64,000 bases of DNA from Streptomyces shenzhenensis (lineage in GTDB: Bacteria > Actinomycetota > Actinomycetes > Streptomycetales > Streptomycetaceae), in assembly GCF_003688995.1 (NCBI RefSeq), contig NZ_PENI01000024.1, forward strand, positions 62,001 to 126,000, in the 5' to 3' direction. This document shows positions 1 through 7,403 of this stretch, piece after piece. The stretch's first letter is position 1. Every line of letters begins with the position of its first letter. The notes under the pieces are model-generated. The model was given only the letters and a program-made list of their open reading frames with translations. It ran no database searches and was not told the origin of the DNA. Made by a program: the position numbers and the translations under genes.

Positions 1-552
1 CTGAACCCGCTGTGCCTGGCCCTCGCCCCCGTCGCGGTGATCCCGATGGTGGTCTACCCGTACGGCAAGCGGTTCACGAACTTCCCGCAGGCCATCCTGG
101 GCCTGGCCCAGGCGATGGGTCCGGTCGGCGGCTGGCTCGCGATCAGTGGCGAGTGGTCCTGGAACGCGGTGATCCTCGGGCTCGCGGTCGGCGTCTGGAT
201 CGGCGGCTTCGATCTGATCTACGCCTGCCAGGACGTGGACACCGACCGGGCGATCGGCGTCATGTCGGTGCCGGCCCGGTTCGGCATCCCGGCGGCGATC
301 TGGGGCGCCCGGGTCTGCCACACCATCACGACGGCCCTGTTCGTCTGGTACGCGGTCGCCACGGACGCGGGCGCCTTCTTCTGGCTGGGCCTGCTGATCG
401 TGGCCGGCGCGTTCGGCTACGAGCACACGATCGTCCGCCCGCACGATCTGTCCCGCCTCAACCGGGCGTTCTTCTCGACGAACGGTTTCATCGGCATCAG
501 CCTCTTCGTCTGCGCCCTGATCGACCTGCTGATGCGGGGGCTGACCGTGTAG
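1..552 (+). CDS. mqnP: UbiA-family prenyltransferase MqnP, C-terminal part (5' end outside window)
   Basis: The reading frame is open from base 1 to the TAG at 550-552, so this is the C-terminal 183 residues of a membrane protein whose start lies upstream. It has several hydrophobic helices and the second Asp-rich motif of the UbiA superfamily (YACQDVDTDRAIGVMSVPARFG region, D-x-x-x-D). UbiA enzymes attach a polyprenyl chain to an aromatic acid. In the futalosine menaquinone pathway this step is assigned to MqnP, acting on the 1,4-dihydroxy-6-naphthoate branch. The next genes, ubiX and mqnE, support that assignment over 4-hydroxybenzoate polyprenylation. The family call is certain; the substrate is inferred from context. 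Confidence 0.88.
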   Translation: MNPLCLALAPVAVIPMVVYPYGKRFTNFPQAILGLAQAMGPVGGWLAISGEWSWNAVILGLAVGVWIGGFDLIYACQDVDTDRAIGVMSVPARFGIPAAIWGARVCHTITTALFVWYAVATDAGAFFWLGLLIVAGAFGYEHTIVRPHDLSRLNRAFFSTNGFIGISLFVCALIDLLMRGLTV

Positions 553-623
553 CTCCCTCGCCCCTTCGAGTGGCGGAGGGCGGACGGCTGGTGCGGGGAT
601 CGTGCCCAGGCTGCCGCCCCGTC

Positions 624-658
624 CTGAACACGATGGGGCGCGCCGGTACGCTCGTGGT
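624..658 (+). promoter_or_regulatory. Candidate leaderless promoter of ubiX
   Basis: TACGCT (647-652) fits the actinobacterial TANNNT -10 element and ends exactly 6 nt before the GTG at 659. CTGAAC (624-629) sits 17 nt upstream as a weak -35. No Shine-Dalgarno precedes the GTG, so transcription probably starts at or within a base of the start codon. Confidence 0.5.
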
Positions 659-1333
659 GTGAACGCAGGAGAAACGCAGCGCGCGCCTTGGATCGTGGGG
701 GTGTCCGGAGCTTCCGGAACACCGTATGCGGCGGCCGTGCTGCGAGCGCTGCTGGCCGCGGGGGAGCGGGTCGACCTCGTCGTGTCCCGGGCCTCGCGGC
801 TCACGCTGCTCGACGAGACCCAGATCGCCTTCCGCGACGGCCACTGGCAGGACGACCTGCGGGAATGGCTGTCGCGTGGGGCCGACGGCAAGCCCGGGAC
901 GTTCGCCGTGGACATCGAGCCGGTGCGGTACTGGAACGCGGGGGACCTGGCCGCCGGGCCGTCCTCGGGCTCGTACCCGGCGCGGGGCATGCTGATCGTC
1001 CCCGCCTCCACGGCCTGCGTGGCCGGTGTGGCGCTCGGCCTGTCCAAGGACCTGCTCCAGCGGGCGGCGAGCGTCACCCTCAAGGAGCGCCGCCCGCTGG
1101 TCGTGGCCGTACGGGAGACCCCGCTGAACGGTCAGACGCTGCGCCACCTGGTCGCCCTGGACGACGCGGGCGCGACCGTGCTGCCCGCCTCACCGGCCTT
1201 CTACGCGGGCGCCGGCCACATCCAGGACCTGGTGGACTTCGTGGCCGGCCGGGTCCTCGACGCGGCGGGCGTGCCGCACCGGCTCTACCGGCGCTGGGCG
1301 GGCGAACTCGGCGGTGGCAGCCGGACCGAGTGA
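659..1333 (+). CDS. ubiX: UbiX-family flavin prenyltransferase
   Basis: The 224-aa product begins VNAGETQRAPWIVGVSGASG. GVSGASGTPYA is the flavin-binding motif of UbiX/Pad1, followed by SRASRLTLLDE and the STACVAGVALGLSKDLLQRAASVTLKERRPLV region typical of the family. UbiX makes prenylated FMN, the cofactor of UbiD-type decarboxylases; a UbiD-like enzyme acts late in the futalosine menaquinone pathway. An ATG at 602 would extend the frame by 19 residues, but that stretch looks non-coding and has no ribosome site. GTG 659 has the leaderless promoter geometry and is preferred. The gene follows mqnP on the same strand after a 106-bp gap. Confidence 0.9.
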   Translation: MNAGETQRAPWIVGVSGASGTPYAAAVLRALLAAGERVDLVVSRASRLTLLDETQIAFRDGHWQDDLREWLSRGADGKPGTFAVDIEPVRYWNAGDLAAGPSSGSYPARGMLIVPASTACVAGVALGLSKDLLQRAASVTLKERRPLVVAVRETPLNGQTLRHLVALDDAGATVLPASPAFYAGAGHIQDLVDFVAGRVLDAAGVPHRLYRRWAGELGGGSRTE

Positions 1334-1428
1334 GTATCAGACGGCGCCGGCAGCGCTCACCTCTTCGGAAAACTTCAGGAACTCGGCAGATCTCACATCG
1401 GATCTCCTCAGCGGAAGGCTTCGATCGC

Positions 1429-1884
1429 ATGGACGCGGTGGACAGGCAGCTCATCCAGGCCCTGAGAGAGAACGGCCGGGCCTCGTACGCGGAGTTGGGG
1501 CGCCTCGTCGGACTGTCGGGCCCCAGCGTCACCGACCGCATCAACCGGCTGGAGGCGGCCGGCGTCATCACCGGCTACCGGGCCACCGTGAACGCGGCCT
1601 CCCTCGGCCTCGGTGTCACGGCCCTGATCGGTATCTCCCTGTCGGACGCGGCGGACCACGAGGACGTGGCCCGCAGGCTGAAGGACCTGCCCGAGATCGA
1701 GGACTGCTGGTTCATCGCGGGCGACGACTCGTTCATGCTCAAGGTGCGGGCGACGGACGTCGACGGCCTGGAGCGGATCATCCGCCGGCTGTCCGGGACC
1801 AAGGGCGTCTCGCGCACCCGCACCACCATCGTGCTGTCGACCAAGTGGGAGAACCGGGTGGGTGTGCTGCCCGAGGAGGTGTAG
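1429..1884 (+). CDS. Lrp/AsnC-family transcriptional regulator
   Basis: This 151-aa protein has an N-terminal winged helix-turn-helix (residues 1-50; YAELGRLVGLSGPSVTDRIN is the recognition unit, then RLEAAGVITGY). It is followed by an alpha-beta RAM ligand-binding domain (about 65-140). The length is that of a single-domain Lrp. Lrp proteins are octamer-forming repressors or activators that sense amino acids. ATG 1429 lies 11 nt after a weak GGAAGG. The gene sits between ubiX and mqnE on the same strand, so control of menaquinone genes is plausible but unproven. Its effector cannot be deduced. Confidence 0.9.
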   Translation: MDAVDRQLIQALRENGRASYAELGRLVGLSGPSVTDRINRLEAAGVITGYRATVNAASLGLGVTALIGISLSDAADHEDVARRLKDLPEIEDCWFIAGDDSFMLKVRATDVDGLERIIRRLSGTKGVSRTRTTIVLSTKWENRVGVLPEEV

Positions 1885-1931
1885 CCGCAGGGGCGTACGG
1901 TGGGCGGAGTCTTCGAGAGAGAGGTAACGGC

Positions 1932-3095
1932 ATGGACGTCGGGCTCAAGCGCGAGCTGGAGGAGAAGGTCCGGGCGGGCGTCCGCCTGACCCGCGAGGAC
2001 GGCATCGCGCTGTACGAGTCGGACGACCTGGCGTGGCTGGGCGGTCTCGCCCACGAGGTGCGCACCCGCAAGAACGGCGACGTCGTGCACTTCAACGTCA
2101 ACCGGCACCTCAACATGACGAACGTGTGCACCGCGTCCTGCGCCTACTGCTCCTTCCAGCGCAAGCCGGGCGAGAAGGACGCGTACACGATGCGCATCGA
2201 GGAGGCCGTCAAGCTGGCCAAGGCGATGGAGGCGGAGAACCTCACCGAGCTGCACATCGTCAACGGCCTGCACCCGAACCTGCCGTGGCGTTACTACCCG
2301 CGCTCGCTGCGGGAGTTGAAGGCGGCCCTGCCGGACGTCTCGCTGAAGGCGTTCACGGCGACGGAGATCCACCACTTCGAGACCATCTCCGGGCTCAGCG
2401 CCTCCGAGATCCTCGACGAGCTGATCGACGCCGGTCTGGAGTCGCTGACCGGCGGCGGCGCGGAGATCTTCGACTGGGAGGTGCGGCAGCACATCGTCGA
2501 CCACCGCACCCACTGGGAGGACTGGTCGCGCATCCACCGGCTGGCGCACGAGAAGGGGCTCAAGACCCCGTGCACCATGCTGTACGGCCATATCGAGGAG
2601 CCCCGGCACCGGGTGGACCATGTGCTGCGGCTGCGTGAACTCCAGGACGAGACCGGCGGTTTCCAGGTCTTCATCCCGCTGCGCTACCAGCACGACTTCG
2701 TCGACCTGAAGGACGGCAAGGTCCGCAACCGCCTCCAGGCCCGGACGCAGATGGCGACCGGAGCCGAGGCGTTGAAGACGTTCGCCGTCTCCCGGCTGCT
2801 GTTCGACAACGTCCCGCACGTCAAGGTGTTCTGGGTGATGCACGGTGTGCAGACGGCCCAGCTCGCGCTCCAGCACGGCGCCGACGACATGGACGGCTCG
2901 GTCGTCGAGTACAAGATCACCCATGACGCGGACAACTTCGGCACCCCGAACAAGCTGACCCGCGAGGACCTGCTGGACCTCATCCGCGACGCCGGTTTCC
3001 GCCCGGTGGAGCGCAACACGCGGTACGAGATCATCCGCGAGTACGCCGGCCCGGACCCCCTGCGCCGCGAGTCACCGCAGCCGATGCGCGTCTGA
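1932..3095 (+). CDS. mqnE: Aminodeoxyfutalosine synthase MqnE (radical SAM)
   Basis: MqnE is a radical SAM enzyme that joins 3-[(1-carboxyvinyl)oxy]benzoate to adenosine, giving 6-amino-6-deoxyfutalosine. The 387-aa product carries the cluster motif CTASCAYC (C66, C70, C73) just after NRHLNMTNV. ELHIVNGLHPNLPWRYY and the C-terminal HGADDMDGSVVEYKITHDADN are characteristic of the MqnE/MqnC branch, with NGLHP marking MqnE. ATG 1932 follows an AGAGAGGT ribosome site. A TACGGT hexamer (1896-1901) could be its own -10. It completes the mqnP-ubiX-lrp-mqnE group; mqnA and mqnC lie further on. Confidence 0.95.
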   Translation: MDVGLKRELEEKVRAGVRLTREDGIALYESDDLAWLGGLAHEVRTRKNGDVVHFNVNRHLNMTNVCTASCAYCSFQRKPGEKDAYTMRIEEAVKLAKAMEAENLTELHIVNGLHPNLPWRYYPRSLRELKAALPDVSLKAFTATEIHHFETISGLSASEILDELIDAGLESLTGGGAEIFDWEVRQHIVDHRTHWEDWSRIHRLAHEKGLKTPCTMLYGHIEEPRHRVDHVLRLRELQDETGGFQVFIPLRYQHDFVDLKDGKVRNRLQARTQMATGAEALKTFAVSRLLFDNVPHVKVFWVMHGVQTAQLALQHGADDMDGSVVEYKITHDADNFGTPNKLTREDLLDLIRDAGFRPVERNTRYEIIREYAGPDPLRRESPQPMRV

Positions 3096-3138
3096 AGAGT
3101 GTGCGGTGCCTGTGTGGCGGTCGTCCAAGGGACCTGCC

Positions 3139-3400
3139 TGAGGGGTGCGGCCACTGTCCACCCGCGGCCGGGTGTGGTCCGGTCCCATCCGGGCCGGGCG
3201 CCGTGCGCGAGTGTGCGGTGCCTGAGGGGCGCGGGGAACTGCGCGCCCGACCACCGTCCACGCGCGGCCGGGTGTGGTCCGGTCCCATCCGGTCCGGGCG
3301 CCGTGCGCGAGTGCGTGGTGCCTGGGTGGTGGGGGTTCGGGGGATCGGCTTGAGGGGCGCGGGGAACTGCGCGACCAGCCGCCGTCCGCCCGCAGCCGAG
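3139..3400. repeat. Intergenic repeat cluster, three GCGCGGGGAACTGCGCG-type units
   Basis: The 371-bp gap 3096-3466 holds no convincing gene. Units starting tgagggg lie at 3139 (degenerate), 3223 and 3351; the last two contain GGGGCGCGGGGAACTGCGCG, a dispersed Streptomyces intergenic repeat that can fold through GCGCGGGGAACTGCGCG. Between them a segment of about 74 bp (3151-3224) recurs at 3251-3324 with a few mismatches and an exact 100-bp offset, a local tandem duplication. The hairpins may end transcription after mqnE. Confidence 0.8.
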
Positions 3401-3454
3401 CCCCGTGCCCGCGCGTGCAGGCGGGTGGTCGCACAGTGGTGTTCGGGTAATAGA

Positions 3455-3466
3455 TACAATCACCTC
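3455..3466 (+). promoter_or_regulatory. Leaderless -10 element before GNAT gene
   Basis: TACAAT (3455-3460) is an excellent -10 hexamer and is followed by exactly 6 nt (cacctc) and ATG 3467. There is no ribosome site. A good -35 is not evident. Confidence 0.6.
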
Positions 3467-3991
3467 ATGCCCCTTACCTTTACGCTCGATCCCGTCGTCA
3501 CCCCGGCCCTGCGGGACGGCGTCGTCGAGCTGTGGACGAACGTCTCCAACGCCGGTGGTGCCGTGGGCTTCGTGCCGCCGGTGTCGCGGGAGGAGATACG
3601 CCCGGAGCTGGTCAGGCACCTGGTGGCGATGGCCGAGGGCCGCACCCGGCTGCTCGTCGGGCAGGACGCGGCCGGTGAGGTCGCCGCGACGGCGTTCCTC
3701 ACCTTCAACACGCACCGGCTGATGCGGCACTGGGTGTGGCTGTACACGGTGATGGTGCACCCGAAGCACCAGGGCCGCGGCCACGGCCGCGACCTGCTGG
3801 CCGCCGCCGCGGACGCGGCCCGCGGCATCGACGGCATCACCGCGATCCGGCTGACCTGCCGGGGCGGGCTCGGCCTCGAGCGGTTCTACGGCGGCTGCGG
3901 CTACAAGGAGGTCGGCCGGGTGCCCGGCGCGATCCGCGTCGCCGACGGCGACGACCGCGACGACATCACGATGCTGCTGCCGCTCACGTGA
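3467..3991 (+). CDS. GNAT-family N-acetyltransferase
   Basis: The 174-aa product has the GNAT fold. Beta-4 (LYTVMVHPKHQGRGHGRDLL, about residues 90-110) carries the acetyl-CoA pyrophosphate loop Q-x-x-G-x-G as QGRGHG. The C-terminal half has GLERFYGGCGYKEVGRVPGAI, the usual alpha-4/beta-6/7 region. The reading frame extends upstream to 3101, but that part is repeat DNA. ATG 3467 is fixed by the -10 element 6 nt upstream. The substrate is unknown. The gene is isolated between mqnE and the DUF4229 gene, with its own promoter. Confidence 0.85.
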   Translation: MPLTFTLDPVVTPALRDGVVELWTNVSNAGGAVGFVPPVSREEIRPELVRHLVAMAEGRTRLLVGQDAAGEVAATAFLTFNTHRLMRHWVWLYTVMVHPKHQGRGHGRDLLAAAADAARGIDGITAIRLTCRGGLGLERFYGGCGYKEVGRVPGAIRVADGDDRDDITMLLPLT

Positions 3992-4116
3992 CACCCGACA
4001 CCCGCCGCCACGACCGGGCGGCTGGCGTGCTTCACTGGATGATGCCCTTTGGGGTGTTCCGACCTCCTCCGGCTCCGTCGAGCGGAGGACCGCCAGAAAC
4101 GGAAGAGTGGATTGAG

Positions 4117-4416
4117 ATGCTCCGCTACACGCTGATGCGCCTCGGTATCTTCGCGGGCTGCCTCCTCGCCGTCTGGGGCCTCGTCTACTCCGGTGCCTTC
4201 CCGCGCGGCTTCGGCGACTCCAACTTCCTGTGGGTGCTGCTGCTCGCGATGGTGATCTCGGCGCCGATCAGCTTCGTCGTGCTGCGCCGGGAGCGGGAGC
4301 GCGCCTCCGTGCAGATCGTGCGCAAGGTCGACCGGGCGAAGGCCGATCTGGAGGCCAACCGCAGCCAGGAGGACGTGGCCGACGACACCACCCGCGCCCA
4401 GGGCCAGCCGTCCTGA
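4117..4416 (+). CDS. DUF4229-type small membrane protein
   Basis: This 99-aa protein has two hydrophobic helices (MRLGIFAGCLLAVWGLVYSG, about 7-26, and NFLWVLLLAMVISAPISFVVL, about 34-54). They are joined by a short loop and followed by a charged cytoplasmic tail with RRERERASVQIVRKVDRAKADLE, probably helical. This matches the conserved actinobacterial DUF4229 family. ATG 4117 follows GGAAGAG (4101-4107). A longer start at 4039 is possible but its added residues look non-coding. Function is unknown. Confidence 0.75.
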   Translation: MLRYTLMRLGIFAGCLLAVWGLVYSGAFPRGFGDSNFLWVLLLAMVISAPISFVVLRRERERASVQIVRKVDRAKADLEANRSQEDVADDTTRAQGQPS

Positions 4417-4442
4417 TCCCGCACCGGGCGTCCGGGGCCAAC

Positions 4443-4454
4443 TAGTCTGGCCCC
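4443..4454 (+). promoter_or_regulatory. Leaderless -10 element before tetR
   Basis: TAGTCT (4443-4448), then 6 nt (ggcccc), then ATG 4455. The same hexamer and spacing occur before mqnA at 12543-12554. No Shine-Dalgarno is present. Confidence 0.6.
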
Positions 4455-5153
4455 ATGGGTGCCGTGAAGACCAAGCGGATGCCGCGGGCGGTCCGGGAGC
4501 AGCAGATGCTCGACGCCGCCGTACGGATCTTCGGCCGGCGGGGGTACACGGCCGCGTCGATGGACGAGATCGCCGAACTGGCCGGCGTGTCCAAGCCGTT
4601 GGTGTACCTGTACCTGAACTCGAAGGAAGACCTGTTCACGGCGTGCATCCGGCGTGAGGCCAAGGCGCTGACGGGCGCGGTGCGCTCCGGGGTCCGGCCC
4701 GGGCTGCCGGCCGACCGCCAGCTCTGGGACGGGCTGCGGGCGTTCTTCGCGCACACCGGCGAGCACCCGGACGCCTGGTCCGTGCTGCACCTTCAGGCCC
4801 GCACCCATGGCGCGACCTTCGCGGCCGAGGTCACGGCGATGCGCGAGGAGATCGTCGCGTTCGTGACGCAGCTGATCGTGGTCGCGGCCCGGGAGGCGCA
4901 CCGCAACCCGGATCTGCCCGAGCGTGAGGTCGCCGGGCTCGCGGAGGCGCTGGTGGGCGCGGCCGAGTCGCTCGCCGCCTGGGCCAACGCCACCCCGGGC
5001 GTCACGGCGCGGGAGGCGGCGGAGACCCTGATGAACTTTGCGTGGGCGGGCCTGGCCAACCTGATGGCCGACCGCCCCTGGACGCCGCCCGAAGAGCCGG
5101 AAGCGCCCGAAGCGCCCGGGGAACTCGGCGAGCCGGTGGCTCAGCCCGGGTAG
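4455..5153 (+). CDS. TetR-family transcriptional regulator
   Basis: The 232-aa product has a classical N-terminal TetR helix-turn-helix: REQQMLDAAVRIFGRRGYTAASMDEIAELAGVSKPLVYLYLNSKEDLF (about 14-62). An all-helical ligand domain follows, then a Pro/Glu-rich tail. The gene converges on the MaoC-fabG pair and its stop lies inside the MaoC gene's 3' end (13-bp overlap, 5141-5153). The fatty-acid neighbourhood and the palindromes at 7344-7373 suggest an acyl-CoA-type ligand and regulation of the adjacent divergent genes. That link is inference. Confidence 0.92.
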   Translation: MGAVKTKRMPRAVREQQMLDAAVRIFGRRGYTAASMDEIAELAGVSKPLVYLYLNSKEDLFTACIRREAKALTGAVRSGVRPGLPADRQLWDGLRAFFAHTGEHPDAWSVLHLQARTHGATFAAEVTAMREEIVAFVTQLIVVAAREAHRNPDLPEREVAGLAEALVGAAESLAAWANATPGVTAREAAETLMNFAWAGLANLMADRPWTPPEEPEAPEAPGELGEPVAQPG

Positions 5154-5974
5154 ACGGCGCCGGTCACCTGGATCCGGCCGTCCCCGCCGCGCACTTCGAA
5201 CCGCCCGCCGCCGGCCGCGTACGTCACCGTCCCCGGCAGTAGCACCGGCGCCCGGAACTCCGCCCGCACCCGCACCGCCTGAGGTGTCCCGTGCGCGGCG
5301 AGGCAGCGGGCCACCGTCCACATGCCGTGCGCGACGGGCCGCGGGAAACCGAACAGGCGGGCGGTGAGCGGATGGAGGTGGATGGGGTTGCGGTCGCCGG
5401 AGGCCGCGCCGTAGCGCCGGCCGAGGTCCCCGGCCAGCCGCCACTGCGCGAGCGCGGGCAGCGGCCCGTGCTCCGGCCGCTCGGCCCCGGCAGCGCCGGA
5501 TGTCCGGTGCCGCGCCAGATAGGTGCTCCGCGACTCCCAGACGACCTCGCCGTCGGCCCTCAGCACGGTGGCCACGGATGCTTCCGTACCGCGCCGGTGC
5601 GGCGCCAACCCCTCTGTCCGCACGCCGAGTTCGTACTCACCGGTGGCCGTCAGGGCCCGGTGCCGGGTCAGTTCCACCGATGTGTGGACGAGCCCGAGCA
5701 GCGGCAGCGGGAAGGCGCGGTCGCTCATCAGCCGCATGGCCAGCGGGAAGCCCAGCACATGGGGATAGGTCACGGGCAGGGCGTCGTCACCGGTCGTGAA
5801 GCCGCACACCCGCTCGTAGGCCGCAAGCCGCGCGAGGTCGATGCGCAGGGCGGGCAGCACGAGCCGCTCCTGCGGGAAGTCCGCGTCCGGACGCGGCCGT
5901 TTGAAGGGCGACAGCACGGCGCCGCGGGCGAGCAGCGGCGCGAGCGCGGGGGACCGCGCGAGGACGACGGACAT
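5141..5974 (-). CDS. MaoC-type double hot-dog hydratase (HtdX-like)
   Basis: This 277-aa protein has two hot-dog repeats. The C-terminal one carries the hydratase 2 motif SGDRNPIHLHPLTARLFGFPRPVAHGM (catalytic Asp and His, about 200-226). Such enzymes hydrate 2-enoyl thioesters to (R)-3-hydroxyacyl thioesters. Its ATG overlaps the fabG stop (TGATG), so the two are co-translated. The order MaoC, fabG and divergent thiolase matches the mycobacterial htdX-fabG4-fadA2 cluster, which suggests the same pathway in fatty-acid metabolism. The 3' end overlaps tetR. Confidence 0.88.
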   Translation of the reverse strand: MSVVLARSPALAPLLARGAVLSPFKRPRPDADFPQERLVLPALRIDLARLAAYERVCGFTTGDDALPVTYPHVLGFPLAMRLMSDRAFPLPLLGLVHTSVELTRHRALTATGEYELGVRTEGLAPHRRGTEASVATVLRADGEVVWESRSTYLARHRTSGAAGAERPEHGPLPALAQWRLAGDLGRRYGAASGDRNPIHLHPLTARLFGFPRPVAHGMWTVARCLAAHGTPQAVRVRAEFRAPVLLPGTVTYAAGGGRFEVRGGDGRIQVTGAVYPG

Positions 5975-7275
5975 CACGCCCCCAACAGGCTCTGGCCGCA
6001 CACCCGCACGACCTGCCCGTTGACCGCGCCGGAGGCCGGATGAGCGAGCCAGGCGGTGGTCTCGGCGACGTCGGCGGGCAGCCCGCCCTGGGCGAGCGAG
6101 TTCATGCGCCGGCCGGCCTCCCGGATGAACAGCGGGATCGCCGCGGTCATCCTCGTTTCGATGAACCCGGGTGCCACCGCGTTGACGGTGATCCCGTGGT
6201 CGGCCAGGGCGCGCGGGGCGAGGGAGTGCACCAGTCCCACGATCCCCGCCTTGCCGGCACCGTAGTTGGTCTGTCCCGCGTTGCCCGCGAGGCCGGCGAT
6301 GGAGGCGGTGGCCACGATGCGTCCGCCGGCCCGCAGCGTTCCGCGGGCGAGCAGCGCGTCCGTCGTGCGCAGCACGCTGCCCAGGTTGACCTCCAGCACC
6401 GAACTCCACCGTTCGGCGGGCATGTTGACCAGCCGGCGGTCCCGGGTGATGCCCGCGTTGTGCACGAGCACGTCCAGGCCGCCCGGGAGCGCGGCGGCGA
6501 TCCGCTCGCCGGCGTCGGCGGCGCTGATGTCCAGCGCCAGCGCGCTGCCGCCGAGCCGCTCGGCGACCCGGCGGGCGTCGGCCTCGGCGGCGGGCACGTC
6601 CAGGACGACGACCTGTGCCCCGTCCCTGGCCAGCGTCTCGGCGACGGCCTCGCCGATCCCGCGGGCGGCGCCGGTGACCAGGGCGGTGCGCCCGGCCAGC
6701 GGCCGGTCCCAGTCGCCGGGCCCGGCCACCGGGCCCGTGCCGACGTGGATCACCTGGCCGCTGACGTAGGCGGACCTGGGGGAGAGCAGGAAGCGGAGGG
6801 TGGACTCGGCGGCGGGTGCGTCGCCGAGCCGCAGCAGGTTGACGGTCCGGCCGCGGCCGATCTCCTTGCCCAGGGACCGGGTGAAGCCCTCCAGGGCCTG
6901 CTGGGCGGCCGACTGGTGGTGGTCGGCCGGGTCGAGCGGGGCGCCCAGCACCAGCACCCGGCCGCTCTCGGCGACGGACCGGACGACCGGGTGCAGCGCG
7001 GCGTGCACTCCGGCGAGCGAGTCGACGTCCCGCACCCCGGTGGCGTCGAGGACGACGGCCGCGGGCCGCTCGTCGCCGCCGGCCGGCCCGGTGCGGGCCA
7101 GGACGGGCGCGAGGTCGAGGGCGGACGGGCCGGCCGTGAGGTGCAGCAGACCGCCGTCGAGCGCCGGGGACCGGGGCGACCAGCGGCGCAGCGCCGCCGG
7201 CTGGGGCAGCCCGAGCCGACGGGTGAGGAAGCGGCCGGGCGCGGTGCCGGTGAAGCTCAGATAGCGGTCGGCCAT
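5974..7275 (-). CDS. Two-domain 3-oxoacyl-ACP/CoA reductase (FabG4-like)
   Basis: The 433-aa protein is about twice the length of a single SDR. The N-terminal half (about 1-200) is a degenerate Rossmann domain. The C-terminal half is an intact classical SDR with TGAARGIGEAVAETLARDGA, HNAG, and the active-site YGAGK (YxxxK) preceded by ATASIAG. This is the high-molecular-weight FabG4 type, an NADH-preferring ketoacyl reductase. ATG 7275 follows TTGGAGAC; an in-frame GTG at 7290 would add five residues. It is the first gene of the leftward operon and shares a divergent promoter region with the thiolase gene. Confidence 0.9.
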   Translation of the reverse strand: MADRYLSFTGTAPGRFLTRRLGLPQPAALRRWSPRSPALDGGLLHLTAGPSALDLAPVLARTGPAGGDERPAAVVLDATGVRDVDSLAGVHAALHPVVRSVAESGRVLVLGAPLDPADHHQSAAQQALEGFTRSLGKEIGRGRTVNLLRLGDAPAAESTLRFLLSPRSAYVSGQVIHVGTGPVAGPGDWDRPLAGRTALVTGAARGIGEAVAETLARDGAQVVVLDVPAAEADARRVAERLGGSALALDISAADAGERIAAALPGGLDVLVHNAGITRDRRLVNMPAERWSSVLEVNLGSVLRTTDALLARGTLRAGGRIVATASIAGLAGNAGQTNYGAGKAGIVGLVHSLAPRALADHGITVNAVAPGFIETRMTAAIPLFIREAGRRMNSLAQGGLPADVAETTAWLAHPASGAVNGQVVRVCGQSLLGA

Positions 7276-7343
7276 GTCTCCAACTCCCACGGGTTCGGTG
7301 CGGTACCGAGGTACGCCGAGGTACTCGTGCGATACCCGGTCGA

Positions 7344-7373
7344 CTTACTCTGGAGTAAGGTTACCGGAGGTAA
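7344..7373. promoter_or_regulatory. Tandem palindromes in fabG-thiolase divergent promoter, likely operator
   Basis: CTTACTC-TG-GAGTAAG (7344-7359) is a perfect 7-bp inverted repeat. One base later TTACC-GGA-GGTAA (7361-7373) is a second perfect 5-bp inverted repeat. They overlap TANNNT hexamers on both strands (TAAGGT 7356-7361 on plus, TAACCT on minus), so a bound protein would block both promoters. The size and symmetry suit a TetR dimer pair. Confidence 0.6.
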
Positions 7374-7403
7374 GCCTACGTCGGGGTGGAGGAGCAGGTC
7401 GAG

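Noticed and set aside
3139..3400. CRISPR-like array
   Set aside because: Only three unequal units with similar, not unique, sequence between them and no cas genes.
3101..3466. N-terminal extension of the GNAT protein
   Set aside because: The extension is encoded by the dispersed repeats, and a -10 element sits 6 nt before the internal ATG.
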